A stretch of 64,000 bases of DNA from Paenibacillus_AM sp052180255 (GTDB lineage Bacteria; Bacillota; Bacilli; Paenibacillales; NBRC-103111). Position numbers and translations under genes: made by a program. This document shows positions 24,484-33,125 of this stretch, one piece after another; the stretch's first letter is position 1, and each line of letters begins with the position of its first letter. The stretch spans positions 2,294,001 through 2,358,000 of the forward strand of contig NZ_CP197466.1 of assembly GCF_052180255.1 (NCBI RefSeq). The letters are read 5' to 3'. Below the pieces are notes generated by a model, which saw only the letters and a list, made by a program, of their open reading frames with translations, was not told the DNA's origin and made no database searches.

Positions 24484-25998
24484 TTAATTGGCATCTGACG
24501 CCGAATTGATTGTCTTGATCGGATTGCGTTTCCTTAACTTCTGCTTGAATAATACGATGAGCGCAGCCAATACGAAGATTAACTGCGGTAGCGTGCTGTA
24601 CCATGATGGGTATAGACTAACTGACACATACTCAGGTAAGTAATCCTGTACGCGCGCAGGCAGTACCCCTGCCATCTGTAAACTATGAATACCCGAACCC
24701 ATAAACTTAAAACATAAATAGAACACGATGAGACTAGACACTAAGAACACCGGACGAATCGGAAGACGTGTACCGACTTTAATCATCAGTACCGCACACA
24801 ATCCAAGAATACCGAATCCGACAACGATGCCAATCGTAAGCTCACCACCAGGCATTTTGCCTACCATCCCTATTAGGAAAATAACGGTCTCCATGCCCTC
24901 TCGTACGATTGCAAAAAAAGCAAGAAGTGCAAGAGAGATCATTTTCCCACTCGATAAGGCTTGAGTGCTCTTCGCTTCGATGAATCGGTTCCAGCGTTTC
25001 ACGTCTGCGTTCCTATGCAACCAGTAACTGACATACAACAATAAGCAGCTTGCTAGTACACCTGTCCATCCATTAATCAGTGAATTATTCCTTCCAAATG
25101 TACCCGATGTTAATAGAAAGGCTACAATAAATCCGATCACGATGCATGCAATTATCCCGATTGCACTTCCCCCAATTATCCATCGCTGTGCCGGTTTCGA
25201 GCTTGCTTTCTTCGCATACATCAAGAGTGTGCCTACAACGAGCAATCCCTCCAACCCTTCGCGTAGTGGAATTAATGCCGCATCCCACCAAGAATATTGC
25301 GCATCAGCTAAGGGGGTAAGCGAAGTAATCATCCGTTCAATGATGGGTGCGACCTGTGATCTCTGATCAGGATTAGTCAAGTAAGCGTCAATTAAGACCA
25401 AGTCACGCTCGGCGTTGTTATACACAGTCTGTGACTTGGATACGATATCACCTTCGACAGTTAACCACTGCTGCTGCAATTGTTTCACTTCTGCTTGTGC
25501 TTGACTCCACTTCTGCTGTTCGATCAGGTTGTCCACTTGTCGAAGATTCATAATATACGTGCTCAAGGTCATTTTCGTCTTTCCATCGTTACCTATATAA
25601 GCACCGTCCCGATAATTAATAAGCGAGAATTGAAGCGTTCCTGCAAGTGCTATAACCTCTTCATTCTTCTTATTCAAAAGCGCCAGTGAAATCCCGGCAA
25701 TCTGCCGATCTATTTCTAGTGCCATATCGAGCGTGGTCATCTTAACCCCGTTCTTATTCGTGTTCCACCACTTCTTAAGTAAGCCAAAATCTTGAACGCC
25801 CTGCTCCATATTGCCTTCTTCCATATGTTTCTTTAATGCTTCAGTCTGAGCAATTGCGTTATTGATCTCATCACCGGGAGAATATGTACTCGCATATGAA
25901 ATTGTGCTAGACGCAAAAAAAGAGCTTACCATCAAAAAAAACACACACATCGCCATGAGGAGTGTGCTTGTGTTCCTCCAGACTGTGCGTCTATTCAT
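24484..25998 (-). CDS. efeU: EfeU/FTR1-family iron permease with extracytoplasmic N-terminal domain
   Basis: A 504-residue protein with a signal-like hydrophobic segment, an extracytoplasmic helical domain (to about residue 240), and an FTR1 permease with seven helices. Both iron-ligand REXXE motifs are present: REGLE before the first helix pair and REGME in the middle of the permease. It imports ferric iron passed on by EfeO after oxidation by EfeB. The ATG at 25998 begins MNRRTVWRN; longer upstream frames run into the Fur box. The fused N-terminal domain is common in Bacillales homologues. Confidence 0.9.
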   Translation of the reverse strand: MNRRTVWRNTSTLLMAMCVFFLMVSSFFASSTISYASTYSPGDEINNAIAQTEALKKHMEEGNMEQGVQDFGLLKKWWNTNKNGVKMTTLDMALEIDRQIAGISLALLNKKNEEVIALAGTLQFSLINYRDGAYIGNDGKTKMTLSTYIMNLRQVDNLIEQQKWSQAQAEVKQLQQQWLTVEGDIVSKSQTVYNNAERDLVLIDAYLTNPDQRSQVAPIIERMITSLTPLADAQYSWWDAALIPLREGLEGLLVVGTLLMYAKKASSKPAQRWIIGGSAIGIIACIVIGFIVAFLLTSGTFGRNNSLINGWTGVLASCLLLYVSYWLHRNADVKRWNRFIEAKSTQALSSGKMISLALLAFFAIVREGMETVIFLIGMVGKMPGGELTIGIVVGFGILGLCAVLMIKVGTRLPIRPVFLVSSLIVFYLCFKFMGSGIHSLQMAGVLPARVQDYLPEYVSVSLYPSWYSTLPQLIFVLAALIVLFKQKLRKRNPIKTINSASDAN

Positions 25999-26024
25999 TG
26001 ATCCATCCCCATCCTCTTTATAAT

Positions 26025-26048
26025 TGAAAATGATTCTCATTATTATCA
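26025..26048 (-). promoter_or_regulatory. Fur box upstream of efeUOB
   Basis: Bases 26026-26044 match the 19-base Fur consensus GATAATGATAATCATTATC at 15 of 19 positions, about 28 bases upstream of efeU. Fur with iron should repress the operon. Confidence 0.8.
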
Positions 26049-26225
26049 AACTTAGTATAGTTTCTTTTTTTCAGGCTGTCAATCCATGTGTGTTACTCGA
26101 TTCACTCAATGATGAAACCATTTTGCGAATAAAAATAAGCTCACACCCGCTTAGCTTTACTAGAAGCTAAACGAACATAAGCTGCAAGTTCAAGATGTCA
26201 CCTGTGTATCTATACGGATAATCCA

Positions 26226-27407
26226 TTAAGGAGAGTCTGTATATTTAACGACCGGCCATTTCTGTTTGCGCAGCGCTTCTAACAATTCTGGTCCGACGTT
26301 TAGATTATCTCGTACGAGTTCTCTTGGAGTAAGTGCCATCCATTGGTTTAACGACACATCTTGGAAACGGTCGCTCTTGAACATCTCTAGAAACCACAAC
26401 GTTTGGTTACCGGTATTCTGAATATAGTGACCATAGGCAAAAGGCACATAACCCACATCACCTGCCCTATAATCAAATGTGCGAGCCGCACCACTCCCTC
26501 CAAATACCGTCATCCGCCCCTGTCCTGCCAGATAATACTGCCACTCGTCGTTGTTTGGATGCCAATGAAGTTCTCTCATTGCACCTGGTTCAATCTCAAC
26601 TAGCGCAGCAGCAATCGTTTTGGAAATAGGAAAGTTAGTGGAATCCACGATTCTTACGCTGCCACCAGGTGTACGGATTGGTGTTTGTGCTAGCAGCTGA
26701 TGCTTGAAACTTAGCGGAATGGTCCCATAAGGAGATTGGATTTCCTGACTTTCAAGCGAACCGGGCACAATATCTTGATAAATGTAAACCTGCTTCGAAG
26801 GTATGCAGCTAAAAGCACTCTCAGGTACACCAAAATTAGCAGACAGCACTTCTTTGGGAGTATGCGCGAACCAATCTGAAATGGATAACGTACTCAGGTC
26901 GGAAAAATGTCCATCATCGAAAACGAGTAAAAATTCGCAGCCATCCTCCAACCCTTGAATGGAATGTGGAATTCCTGCAGGAAAATACCAGAGATCACCC
27001 TGACCGACGTCAGCAATGAAGTTTCTCCCCTGCTGGTCTACGGACGTAATTCGTGCTCGCCCATATAGCATATAAGCCCATTCTGCTTGCTGATGCCAGT
27101 GGAGTTCCCGTACCCCACCTGGTGTCAAACGCATATTAACACCCGCAAGTGTTGTTGCAATTGGCAGTTCCCTTACGGTGATTTCACGGGACCATCCTCC
27201 GTGATTTAATTGCATATGGGTGTCCGAAAACGAAAATCTCATGTTTGGGATCAAACCAGCATCCGTTACTGGAGGAACAAACATGTTGACGTTTTCTATA
27301 TCACGCATAATGTCTCGTGGGCCTAAATCCGTTGCTCCGGCACCATCGCTTCTTATGGGCTGCGGAACATTTGTGTGGGCAGATTGAGTCCTGTGTTTAT
27401 TTTCCAT
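26226..27407 (-). CDS. Bicupin of the oxalate decarboxylase family
   Basis: A 393-residue protein with two cupin domains, each with its metal set: HWH 103-105, E109, H148 and HWH 281-283, E288, H327. Layout and length match Bacillus OxdC/OxdD, which split oxalate into formate and CO2. The N-terminal site's mobile lid, SENS in OxdC (with catalytic Glu162), reads SDLS here (169-172). The C-terminal glutamate equivalent to Glu333 is kept in WFLEMFK. There is no signal peptide; OxdD is a spore-coat protein in Bacillus. GGAGAGG precedes the ATG at 27407. Confidence 0.87.
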   Translation of the reverse strand: MENKHRTQSAHTNVPQPIRSDGAGATDLGPRDIMRDIENVNMFVPPVTDAGLIPNMRFSFSDTHMQLNHGGWSREITVRELPIATTLAGVNMRLTPGGVRELHWHQQAEWAYMLYGRARITSVDQQGRNFIADVGQGDLWYFPAGIPHSIQGLEDGCEFLLVFDDGHFSDLSTLSISDWFAHTPKEVLSANFGVPESAFSCIPSKQVYIYQDIVPGSLESQEIQSPYGTIPLSFKHQLLAQTPIRTPGGSVRIVDSTNFPISKTIAAALVEIEPGAMRELHWHPNNDEWQYYLAGQGRMTVFGGSGAARTFDYRAGDVGYVPFAYGHYIQNTGNQTLWFLEMFKSDRFQDVSLNQWMALTPRELVRDNLNVGPELLEALRKQKWPVVKYTDSP

Positions 27408-27551
27408 GCGACATGCACCTCTCCATTTAATTGTCACTCGTAGAATTCTATATGAACATTTAAGTAATTTATGACATACGATCCTTTCGTATAACTTACA
27501 TGGATATCCGCCCATTAGACGATGAACGAATAAGCATAACCCATAACTACA

Positions 27552-27581
27552 ATAAAAAGGAGCTGCTTTATAGCAAGCTCC
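27552..27581 (-). terminator. Terminator after the NmrA-like gene
   Basis: GGAGC (27559-27563) pairs with GCTCC (27577-27581), with an inner TGC/GCA pair; the minus strand then reads TTTTTATT. Confidence 0.75.
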
Positions 27582-27593
27582 CTTACTCTGTCT

Positions 27594-28460
27594 CTACCGG
27601 AAGTTTTCTATGTACTCATTCAAAAAAGCATCTAGCGTGCGTGGCTCTCTACCGAGCAAGCGTTTTACAGTGTCCGTTGGCCTTTCCGGCACAACCGAAG
27701 CCATAGCTTGGATCTCCACAACGTGGTTCGCTATCCAAGATGGCATCTGCCCATGTTCGATTAGATTGCGGTAAAGCGCTTGGGGTTCCATGTTGATGTA
27801 GCGTATCGACCGATTCAGCAAGGCAGATAGTTTACTTGCGATCTGGGGATAATTGAAAATCTCCGAACCCGTAAGCGTATATATATGCCCGGATACCTCG
27901 CGATTGGTCAGAACCTCAGCAGCAACATCTGCGATATCGCGACAGTCAATGAAATTACAAGGTGATTCACCCATGGATCCGAAGAAAACATCTTGCGTTG
28001 TGATCGTTGGTGCATGATGTTGTAAGTTTTGCATAAACGCATAGGGACGCAACACCGTGTGGGTGACACCCGATTCAGATAGGGTTTTCTCAATTTCGCG
28101 ATGCCAGCCTGCCACTGCTACAGGAGAACTCTCCTCAAAGGCCGGACTGGATATTTTTACGATGTGCTCAATCCCAGCTTCGACAGCAATCTGAATAATC
28201 GAAGTCTCCCATTCAATTTGTCTTGGACTGTTGGACATTGCAAGAAAGAGTTGGCTAGCTCCTGTAAAAGCACGACGCAGCGATTCAGGGTCGGAAGCAT
28301 TAGCCGATGCGACCTCGATAATCGACCGGTCTAAATCGCTTATCTGATTACGCAACTTCTCAGGCTCTCTGCTCAGCGCCCGTACAGGTTCGCCAAGATC
28401 AACCAAACGTTTCAAAAGTGCACTTCCAATTGTACCTGTTGCTCCAATAATAACGATCAT
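27594..28460 (-). CDS. NmrA-like NAD(P)-binding oxidoreductase
   Basis: A 288-residue atypical short-chain dehydrogenase of the NmrA/SDR group. The N-terminus has the Rossmann nucleotide loop GATGTIGSALLKRL (residues 6-19). The middle has FLAMSNSPRQ and a WHREIEKTLSESG block typical of quinone-oxidoreductase-like members (QorB/YtfG type). The active-site tyrosine is not clearly present. It starts 3 bases after the stop of the membrane-protein gene, so the two are co-translated in the MarR-led unit. Confidence 0.85.
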   Translation of the reverse strand: MIVIIGATGTIGSALLKRLVDLGEPVRALSREPEKLRNQISDLDRSIIEVASANASDPESLRRAFTGASQLFLAMSNSPRQIEWETSIIQIAVEAGIEHIVKISSPAFEESSPVAVAGWHREIEKTLSESGVTHTVLRPYAFMQNLQHHAPTITTQDVFFGSMGESPCNFIDCRDIADVAAEVLTNREVSGHIYTLTGSEIFNYPQIASKLSALLNRSIRYINMEPQALYRNLIEHGQMPSWIANHVVEIQAMASVVPERPTDTVKRLLGREPRTLDAFLNEYIENFR

Positions 28461-28463
28461 GTT

Positions 28464-28940
28464 CTATCTTCTCCTTTTGGATGAAAAATGTGTTGTGACG
28501 GCAAGACGCCACCGCCATGTTACGATCGTGCTTGCGATCAAACCTGATAAGGGGAAATCGATCCAGACACGATCGACCCAAGCCCAGTGATTATTCGGAT
28601 TCATCATGTTCAATAAACCAGATGCCGCCCATGCAGCGAATAGGCCAAACATGACCCCCGCCAACGTGAATATCCCAACCACAACGAGGTGTGGTGCGCC
28701 GATGATCCACCTTTGATCGCACCCTCGGCTCCGCAACCAAATGCCTAGAATCAAAGCTACCAAAGCCGATACCCCGCCGATTGTAGTTAATGCCCCAATT
28801 TGAAGTCCCTTGTCGGCAGTGATTAATCCCCCGATACCTGCCATAATGGCAGGAGCAGCATAAGCCATTACAACTTCACGCCACAGAACAAAAGTCTTTG
28901 CTTTGGAATCAGTAGTTTTGGAAAATTTCATTTTGCTCAT
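28464..28940 (-). CDS. Unknown four-helix membrane protein
   Basis: A 158-residue protein with about four hydrophobic helices (AAPAIMAGIGGLIT, LTTIGGVSALVALILGIWL, LVVVGIFTLAGVMFGLFAAWAASG, and one near the C-terminus) and a basic tail SSKRRR. The family is not recognised. AAAGGAG precedes the ATG at 28940; an in-frame start at 29039 would overlap the marR terminator. It lies between marR and the NmrA gene in the same direction and is likely controlled by that MarR protein. Confidence 0.65.
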   Translation of the reverse strand: MSKMKFSKTTDSKAKTFVLWREVVMAYAAPAIMAGIGGLITADKGLQIGALTTIGGVSALVALILGIWLRSRGCDQRWIIGAPHLVVVGIFTLAGVMFGLFAAWAASGLLNMMNPNNHWAWVDRVWIDFPLSGLIASTIVTWRWRLAVTTHFSSKRRR

Positions 28941-29019
28941 TTCGTTACTCCTTTCTTTGCTTAAATCGTTCAGCAGTTGCTTGTAATAAAATTTAATTAG
29001 GAAGCTAACTATATGGGAG

Positions 29020-29045
29020 TAAAAATGGGCTAGCTTCACTAGCCC
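29020..29045 (-). terminator. Terminator after marR
   Basis: GGGCTA (29027-29032) pairs with TAGCCC (29040-29045), then ATTTTTAC on the minus strand. Read-through could still feed the two genes below. Confidence 0.7.
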
Positions 29046-29048
29046 GTT

Positions 29049-29612
29049 CTACTCGTTACTGCTATTTTTCTTTGGTTCACCTTGTTCGTCCGTAAGTGCT
29101 GAAATACCTTGTGTAACCCGGCCAAGCAGATCGAGAAATATACTGCGCTCCTCGATATTGAGTAAGCCCACCATGGCTTCCAGTCGAGCGAAATGCTCAG
29201 GAGCCATTTCACGGAGCTTCTTCGCTCCTTCCTCCGTCAAGATGACCGATTTCTGACGGCCATCATCTGAGTTAAATCTCCTAGATACTAGGCCATCTCG
29301 TTCAAGAGTGTCGATAAGACCAGTCACTGTAGCACGTGTAACGCCTAGATGCTCCGCTAATTGCGAAGGCAGCTCTTCTCCTTCATTATCTTCAAGATCT
29401 GCCAGTAACCGATATCGCCCTGTTGACAGCCCAAATCTGGAAAAATGAATCTCTGCGGCATGACCCAGCTTAGCTCCCGCTGCCATCAGCCTAGAAGCGA
29501 CGAGTATAGCCTGTGCGTCTATATCTAGGTTATAGCGATCAATCTGTCGTTTGGATTGTAAAAGAGAAGGAATAGCATCCATGTCACTTATTGCTTTATT
29601 ATTGTTGTTCAT
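29049..29612 (-). CDS. MarR-family transcriptional regulator
   Basis: A 187-residue winged-helix regulator. The recognition helix lies in LPSQLAEHLGVTRATVTGLIDTLERDGLVSR, followed by the wing FNSDDGRQKSVILTEEG. It dimerises through N- and C-terminal helices. It probably represses itself and the downstream membrane-protein/NmrA genes through the palindrome at 29639-29652. The ligand is unknown. Confidence 0.9.
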   Translation of the reverse strand: MNNNNKAISDMDAIPSLLQSKRQIDRYNLDIDAQAILVASRLMAAGAKLGHAAEIHFSRFGLSTGRYRLLADLEDNEGEELPSQLAEHLGVTRATVTGLIDTLERDGLVSRRFNSDDGRQKSVILTEEGAKKLREMAPEHFARLEAMVGLLNIEERSIFLDLLGRVTQGISALTDEQGEPKKNSSNE

Positions 29613-29638
29613 GAATATAGTATGGCTCCTTATTACTT

Positions 29639-29652
29639 TTGTGTCAACACAA
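29639..29652. promoter_or_regulatory. Palindrome upstream of marR, likely its operator
   Basis: TTGTGT-CA-ACACAA is a perfect 6-2-6 palindrome 27 bases upstream of the marR start, the usual place for MarR autoregulation. Confidence 0.55.
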
Positions 29653-29670
29653 TTTTTACCAAAGCTTTAT

Positions 29671-30462
29671 TCAAGGTGCCATCAGTAAGAAATATAAAAG
29701 CACTAAAATCCCTAGTACAATGCGGTAGTAGCCAAAAGCTTTAAAGTCATGCTTCTTAATATAGCCCATCAGGAATTTGATTGCCAGAATCGATACAACA
29801 AAAGAAACGATCATTCCTGTTAGTAGGATTGCTAGTTCTTCCCCCGTAAAGTTAAAACCAAATTTAAGAAGTTTTAGTAAGCTGGCTCCAAACATAACAG
29901 GAATGGCTAAGAAAAAGGTAGACTCTGCTGCTACGACTCGGGATGTCCCGATCAGGATCGCTCCGATTATCGTAGCACCTGAACGTGATGTACCTGGTAT
30001 AAGAGCTAAAACTTGAAATATACCAATCAAGAATGCCATTTTATATGTCAGTTGAGTAAAATGATTTACAACAGGTTGTCTATTTTTATTTCGACTTTCC
30101 ACAATAATGAACAAAACACCATATATGATGAGAGTGATCGCAACCGTCACATAATTATAAAATACTTTTTCAATATCATCGTCAAATAGTAAACCAATGA
30201 CACCCGCTGGAACGCAGGCAACGAATACCTTGAACCATAGCGTAAAAGTTTCATTCTTCTCGATCCTCGTCTTTCGAGGCGAAATTGGATTAAGTTTATG
30301 AAAATATAAAATGACAACGGCCATAATAGCACCAAGCTGTACCACAACCAGGAACATTTCCTTAAAGGCAGTAGACACATTCATCTGGATAAACTCATCC
30401 ACTAACATCATATGCCCTGTGCTGCTAATCGGCAGCCATTCCGTAATCCCTTCCTCCCCTAT
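29671..30462 (-). pseudogene. uppP: UppP/BacA undecaprenyl-diphosphatase lacking its N-terminal start
   Basis: The frame encodes nearly all of UppP, the lipid-carrier phosphatase linked to bacitracin resistance. It includes the catalytic EGITEWLPISSTGH block (from 30453) and the GTSRSGATI block. The first 12 or so residues of the normal protein and its start codon are missing: the frame begins directly after the bcrB TAG stop, in the same frame. The first ATG (30411) lies after the catalytic Glu and His residues. A GGGGAGGA sequence before ATT (30447) could allow rare ATT initiation; otherwise the gene is dead. Confidence 0.7.
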
Positions 30463-31206
30463 CTAATGTACATCTGTTTTTTTGAAATAGATTAAGCTTG
30501 CCATGAACCCAATAACTGAAACAGCAATTACGATGAGATAGGAATAAGCAAGCGGATAATCAGGTATGGTACCTCCCGTTGCAATATTATACACCGCTGT
30601 CCAAGGGAACAATGCGCTGATATCTTTATTGGATATGGCCGCATTCACCATCGTGATGGTAGCTGCGGCAATGATTGGAGGGACAATGTTTTTAAGCCAA
30701 AGTGTAAGAAATACAAAAGGTGTAAGCGCCAAAAACATAAAGGTTCCACCGAGGAGGAATTGTATCAGATAATCTGCCACCAATGCTGAACCTCCACCTT
30801 CTATCGGACCTACAAGGCAGAGGAATAATGTCAGCACCCATGATAAAAGGGTCAATAAGATAATCCAACCAAACAGCATTATGAATTTGCCGAGCATAAA
30901 TTTGACTTTAGATACGGGAATCGTCAGCATACTTTTTAATGTTTTTTCTGTATATTCCCTGCAAAATAGATAAGCAACAATGACCCCGTAAACGACAATC
31001 CCAAATACAAGTAAAGTGTATAGGTTCGTTTCTGAGAACATATTATCATAAGTAATGATTTTACCTGGATCATCAAGTTTTGCTTTTATACTGCCAACAA
31101 AGCACATGAGCGGTGCTACTATCGAGCCTAGGATACTAATCAAGAACATTTTTGATCGTTTCAACTTCAATATTTCGCAATATAATAAATTAACCAATAC
31201 TTCCAC
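30463..31206 (-). CDS. bcrB: BcrB-type ABC transporter permease
   Basis: A 247-residue permease with six helices of the ABC2/BcrB kind (MFLISILGSIVAPLMCFVGS, LYTLLVFGIVVYGVIVAYLF and so on). It has the typical REYTEKTLKSMLTIPVSK loop after helix 2. Together with the ATPase encoded upstream, which it overlaps by 17 bases, it would remove bacitracin-like peptides from the lipid carrier. Its stop codon directly abuts the truncated uppP. Confidence 0.87.
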   Translation of the reverse strand: MEVLVNLLYCEILKLKRSKMFLISILGSIVAPLMCFVGSIKAKLDDPGKIITYDNMFSETNLYTLLVFGIVVYGVIVAYLFCREYTEKTLKSMLTIPVSKVKFMLGKFIMLFGWIILLTLLSWVLTLFLCLVGPIEGGGSALVADYLIQFLLGGTFMFLALTPFVFLTLWLKNIVPPIIAAATITMVNAAISNKDISALFPWTAVYNIATGGTIPDYPLAYSYLIVIAVSVIGFMASLIYFKKTDVH

Positions 31207-32113
31207 CCCCGATCAATTTGGAGAAATAGTCTTCTAATTTCTCTTCATTAACGGCGATTTTGGATACGGAGATATCATGAGTAACAAACAGTTTATTGAT
31301 AATATCTTGCTTGCCAAAATGAGAATAGACTCGAATATGTCCATGTTCATGAACGCTGTATGAATAGATTTCAAGCTGCTTTTCCAGCAGTAGGACTGCC
31401 TTATTTTCATCAGACACTTGAAATTCAGTATACATACGATTTTTCCTTCTCAGTTCATCCATATCTGTTTCTTCAATTAACTTTCCCTCATGCATGACAC
31501 CTATCGTGTCTGCCATTTGTTCAATTTCGCTTAAAATATGACTGGATATCATAATGGTAATCTGTTGTTCTTTGCATAAATTCACAAGGAAGTTCCGCAT
31601 TTCATGGATGCCAATCGGATCAAGACCATTTGTCGGTTCATCTAAAATAAGAAGCTCAGGCTTATGCATAATGGCTGCTGCAATACCAAGACGCTGCTTC
31701 ATTCCCAGTGAATAGTTGCCAACTAATTTTCGCGGCTCCTGATCCAAACCGACAATCGCAAGAGCATGCTCAATTTCATCTTTGCGATGTAAGCCTCGAA
31801 GCTTGGCATATATGGTTAGATTTTCACGACCAGTTAGATTTTCATAGAAACCAGGTGTTTCAATCATACTACCGATTCGATTGTAGATCTTTTGGGCATG
31901 ATCGCGAACATCTTCGCCAAATATTTTGATTTCTCCTGAGGTCATCTGGGCTAATCCCATAATCATTCGTATGGTTGTGGTCTTCCCTGCGCCATTGCGA
32001 CCAAGTAAGCCATATATTTTGCCCTGCTTCACATTCATGCTCAGATTGTCAACCGATACTTGATCATCGTACTTTTTTGTTAGAGCAATCGTTTCAATGG
32101 CATAAGGACTCAT
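31190..32113 (-). CDS. bcrA: BcrA-type ABC transporter ATPase
   Basis: A 307-residue ATPase: Walker A GRNGAGKTT, signature NYSLGMKQRLGIA, Walker B LLILDEPTNGLDP and a BcrA-like C-terminal extension after residue 220. It powers the BcrB permease. AAGGAGG precedes the ATG at 32113. It follows the two-component genes in the same direction, the common arrangement of peptide-antibiotic sensing and detoxification units. Confidence 0.9.
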   Translation of the reverse strand: MSPYAIETIALTKKYDDQVSVDNLSMNVKQGKIYGLLGRNGAGKTTTIRMIMGLAQMTSGEIKIFGEDVRDHAQKIYNRIGSMIETPGFYENLTGRENLTIYAKLRGLHRKDEIEHALAIVGLDQEPRKLVGNYSLGMKQRLGIAAAIMHKPELLILDEPTNGLDPIGIHEMRNFLVNLCKEQQITIMISSHILSEIEQMADTIGVMHEGKLIEETDMDELRRKNRMYTEFQVSDENKAVLLLEKQLEIYSYSVHEHGHIRVYSHFGKQDIINKLFVTHDISVSKIAVNEEKLEDYFSKLIGGGSIG

Positions 32114-32183
32114 ATAAGTTCTCCTCCTTCTTGTCTCTGATTTCATTATGGATGACAGAACTTACATGGCTCTGAATTAGATC

Positions 32184-33125
32184 TTACTTTTCTCTTACTT
32201 CATCTTCATAGGGTAAGGAAACGATAAATGTCGTCATCTCGTAAGGAAGGCTTAAAGCCTTAATCGTTCCATTGTGGGCATGGACCAATTCTTTTACAAT
32301 CGATAAGCCTAGACCGCTTCCTTGTAGTGATCGTGAATCATCACATTTATACAAACGATCAAAGATATAAGGGAGTTTCTCCTTGGGTATTCCTTTTCCA
32401 TTATCAGTCACTTTCAAAACAATATGATGATCACGTTGTACAAGGCTTAATTTTAAAAAATCTCCCCCACTATGTGTGAGCGCATTTTGAATTAAATTAT
32501 TTATCATTCGTTTATAAGCATCTTTATCTAAAAGTAAGCGCCATTCGTGCTCGGAAATATCAATATCAACCTTCATTTTCTTCATTTCTAATAAGGGCAT
32601 CCAACCAATAATAAGTTCTCGTGTCAATTCATTAATATCCAGTTGCTCAAAAGTGAATATGCGTTCCTTGGAATCAAGCTTAAACCATTCAAATAAGGTA
32701 TCCACAAAATTCTTCAAATCATAAGCTTTATGTTTAGCAATCTCAATGTACTCGTCCCGTTCTTCCCCATGTACAAGCTTCTGATGCAGCGCATCTAAAT
32801 AACCTAACAGTGAGGTAAGCGGTGTTCTCACATCATGTGAAAGACTAGTAAGTAATTGTTTATTAGACTGCGCAGAGCGTTCAAACTCTAAGATTTGATG
32901 CTGATATTGCTCAACGATATGATTGATTTTATAACTGATTTCAGTTGAAACTCCCTTACCATGCGCGAAAATTTTCCGATGATGGTTACCATTTTCGATA
33001 TCCTCTAGAACAGACAGCACTTCCCTATTATTTATACGTACGCGGTTAATATGTAGTAAGAGTCCAATAATAATCATAAAAAGCAGAGCGGTTAAGTACG
33101 GCCAAAAAGGAGCATTCATCTTCAA
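32184..33125 (-). CDS. Sensor histidine kinase of the Bcr-type locus
   Basis: A 313-residue kinase with a single N-terminal helix (residues 8-25) and no large outer domain. His97 is the phospho-acceptor (SLSHDVRTPLTSLLGYLD), followed by an HATPase domain (NNLIQNALTHSGG, DNGKGIP, GSGLGLSIVKELV). Lacking an obvious sensor domain, it may read the state of its ABC transporter, as in Bce-type systems. It overlaps the response regulator gene by 4 bases. Confidence 0.88.
   Translation of the reverse strand: MKMNAPFWPYLTALLFMIIIGLLLHINRVRINNREVLSVLEDIENGNHHRKIFAHGKGVSTEISYKINHIVEQYQHQILEFERSAQSNKQLLTSLSHDVRTPLTSLLGYLDALHQKLVHGEERDEYIEIAKHKAYDLKNFVDTLFEWFKLDSKERIFTFEQLDINELTRELIIGWMPLLEMKKMKVDIDISEHEWRLLLDKDAYKRMINNLIQNALTHSGGDFLKLSLVQRDHHIVLKVTDNGKGIPKEKLPYIFDRLYKCDDSRSLQGSGLGLSIVKELVHAHNGTIKALSLPYEMTTFIVSLPYEDEVREK

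Noticed and set aside
26153..26171. TTAGCTT/AAGCTAA hairpin downstream of the bicupin gene
   Set aside because: It has a 7-bp stem without an adjacent T-run; not enough to call a terminator.
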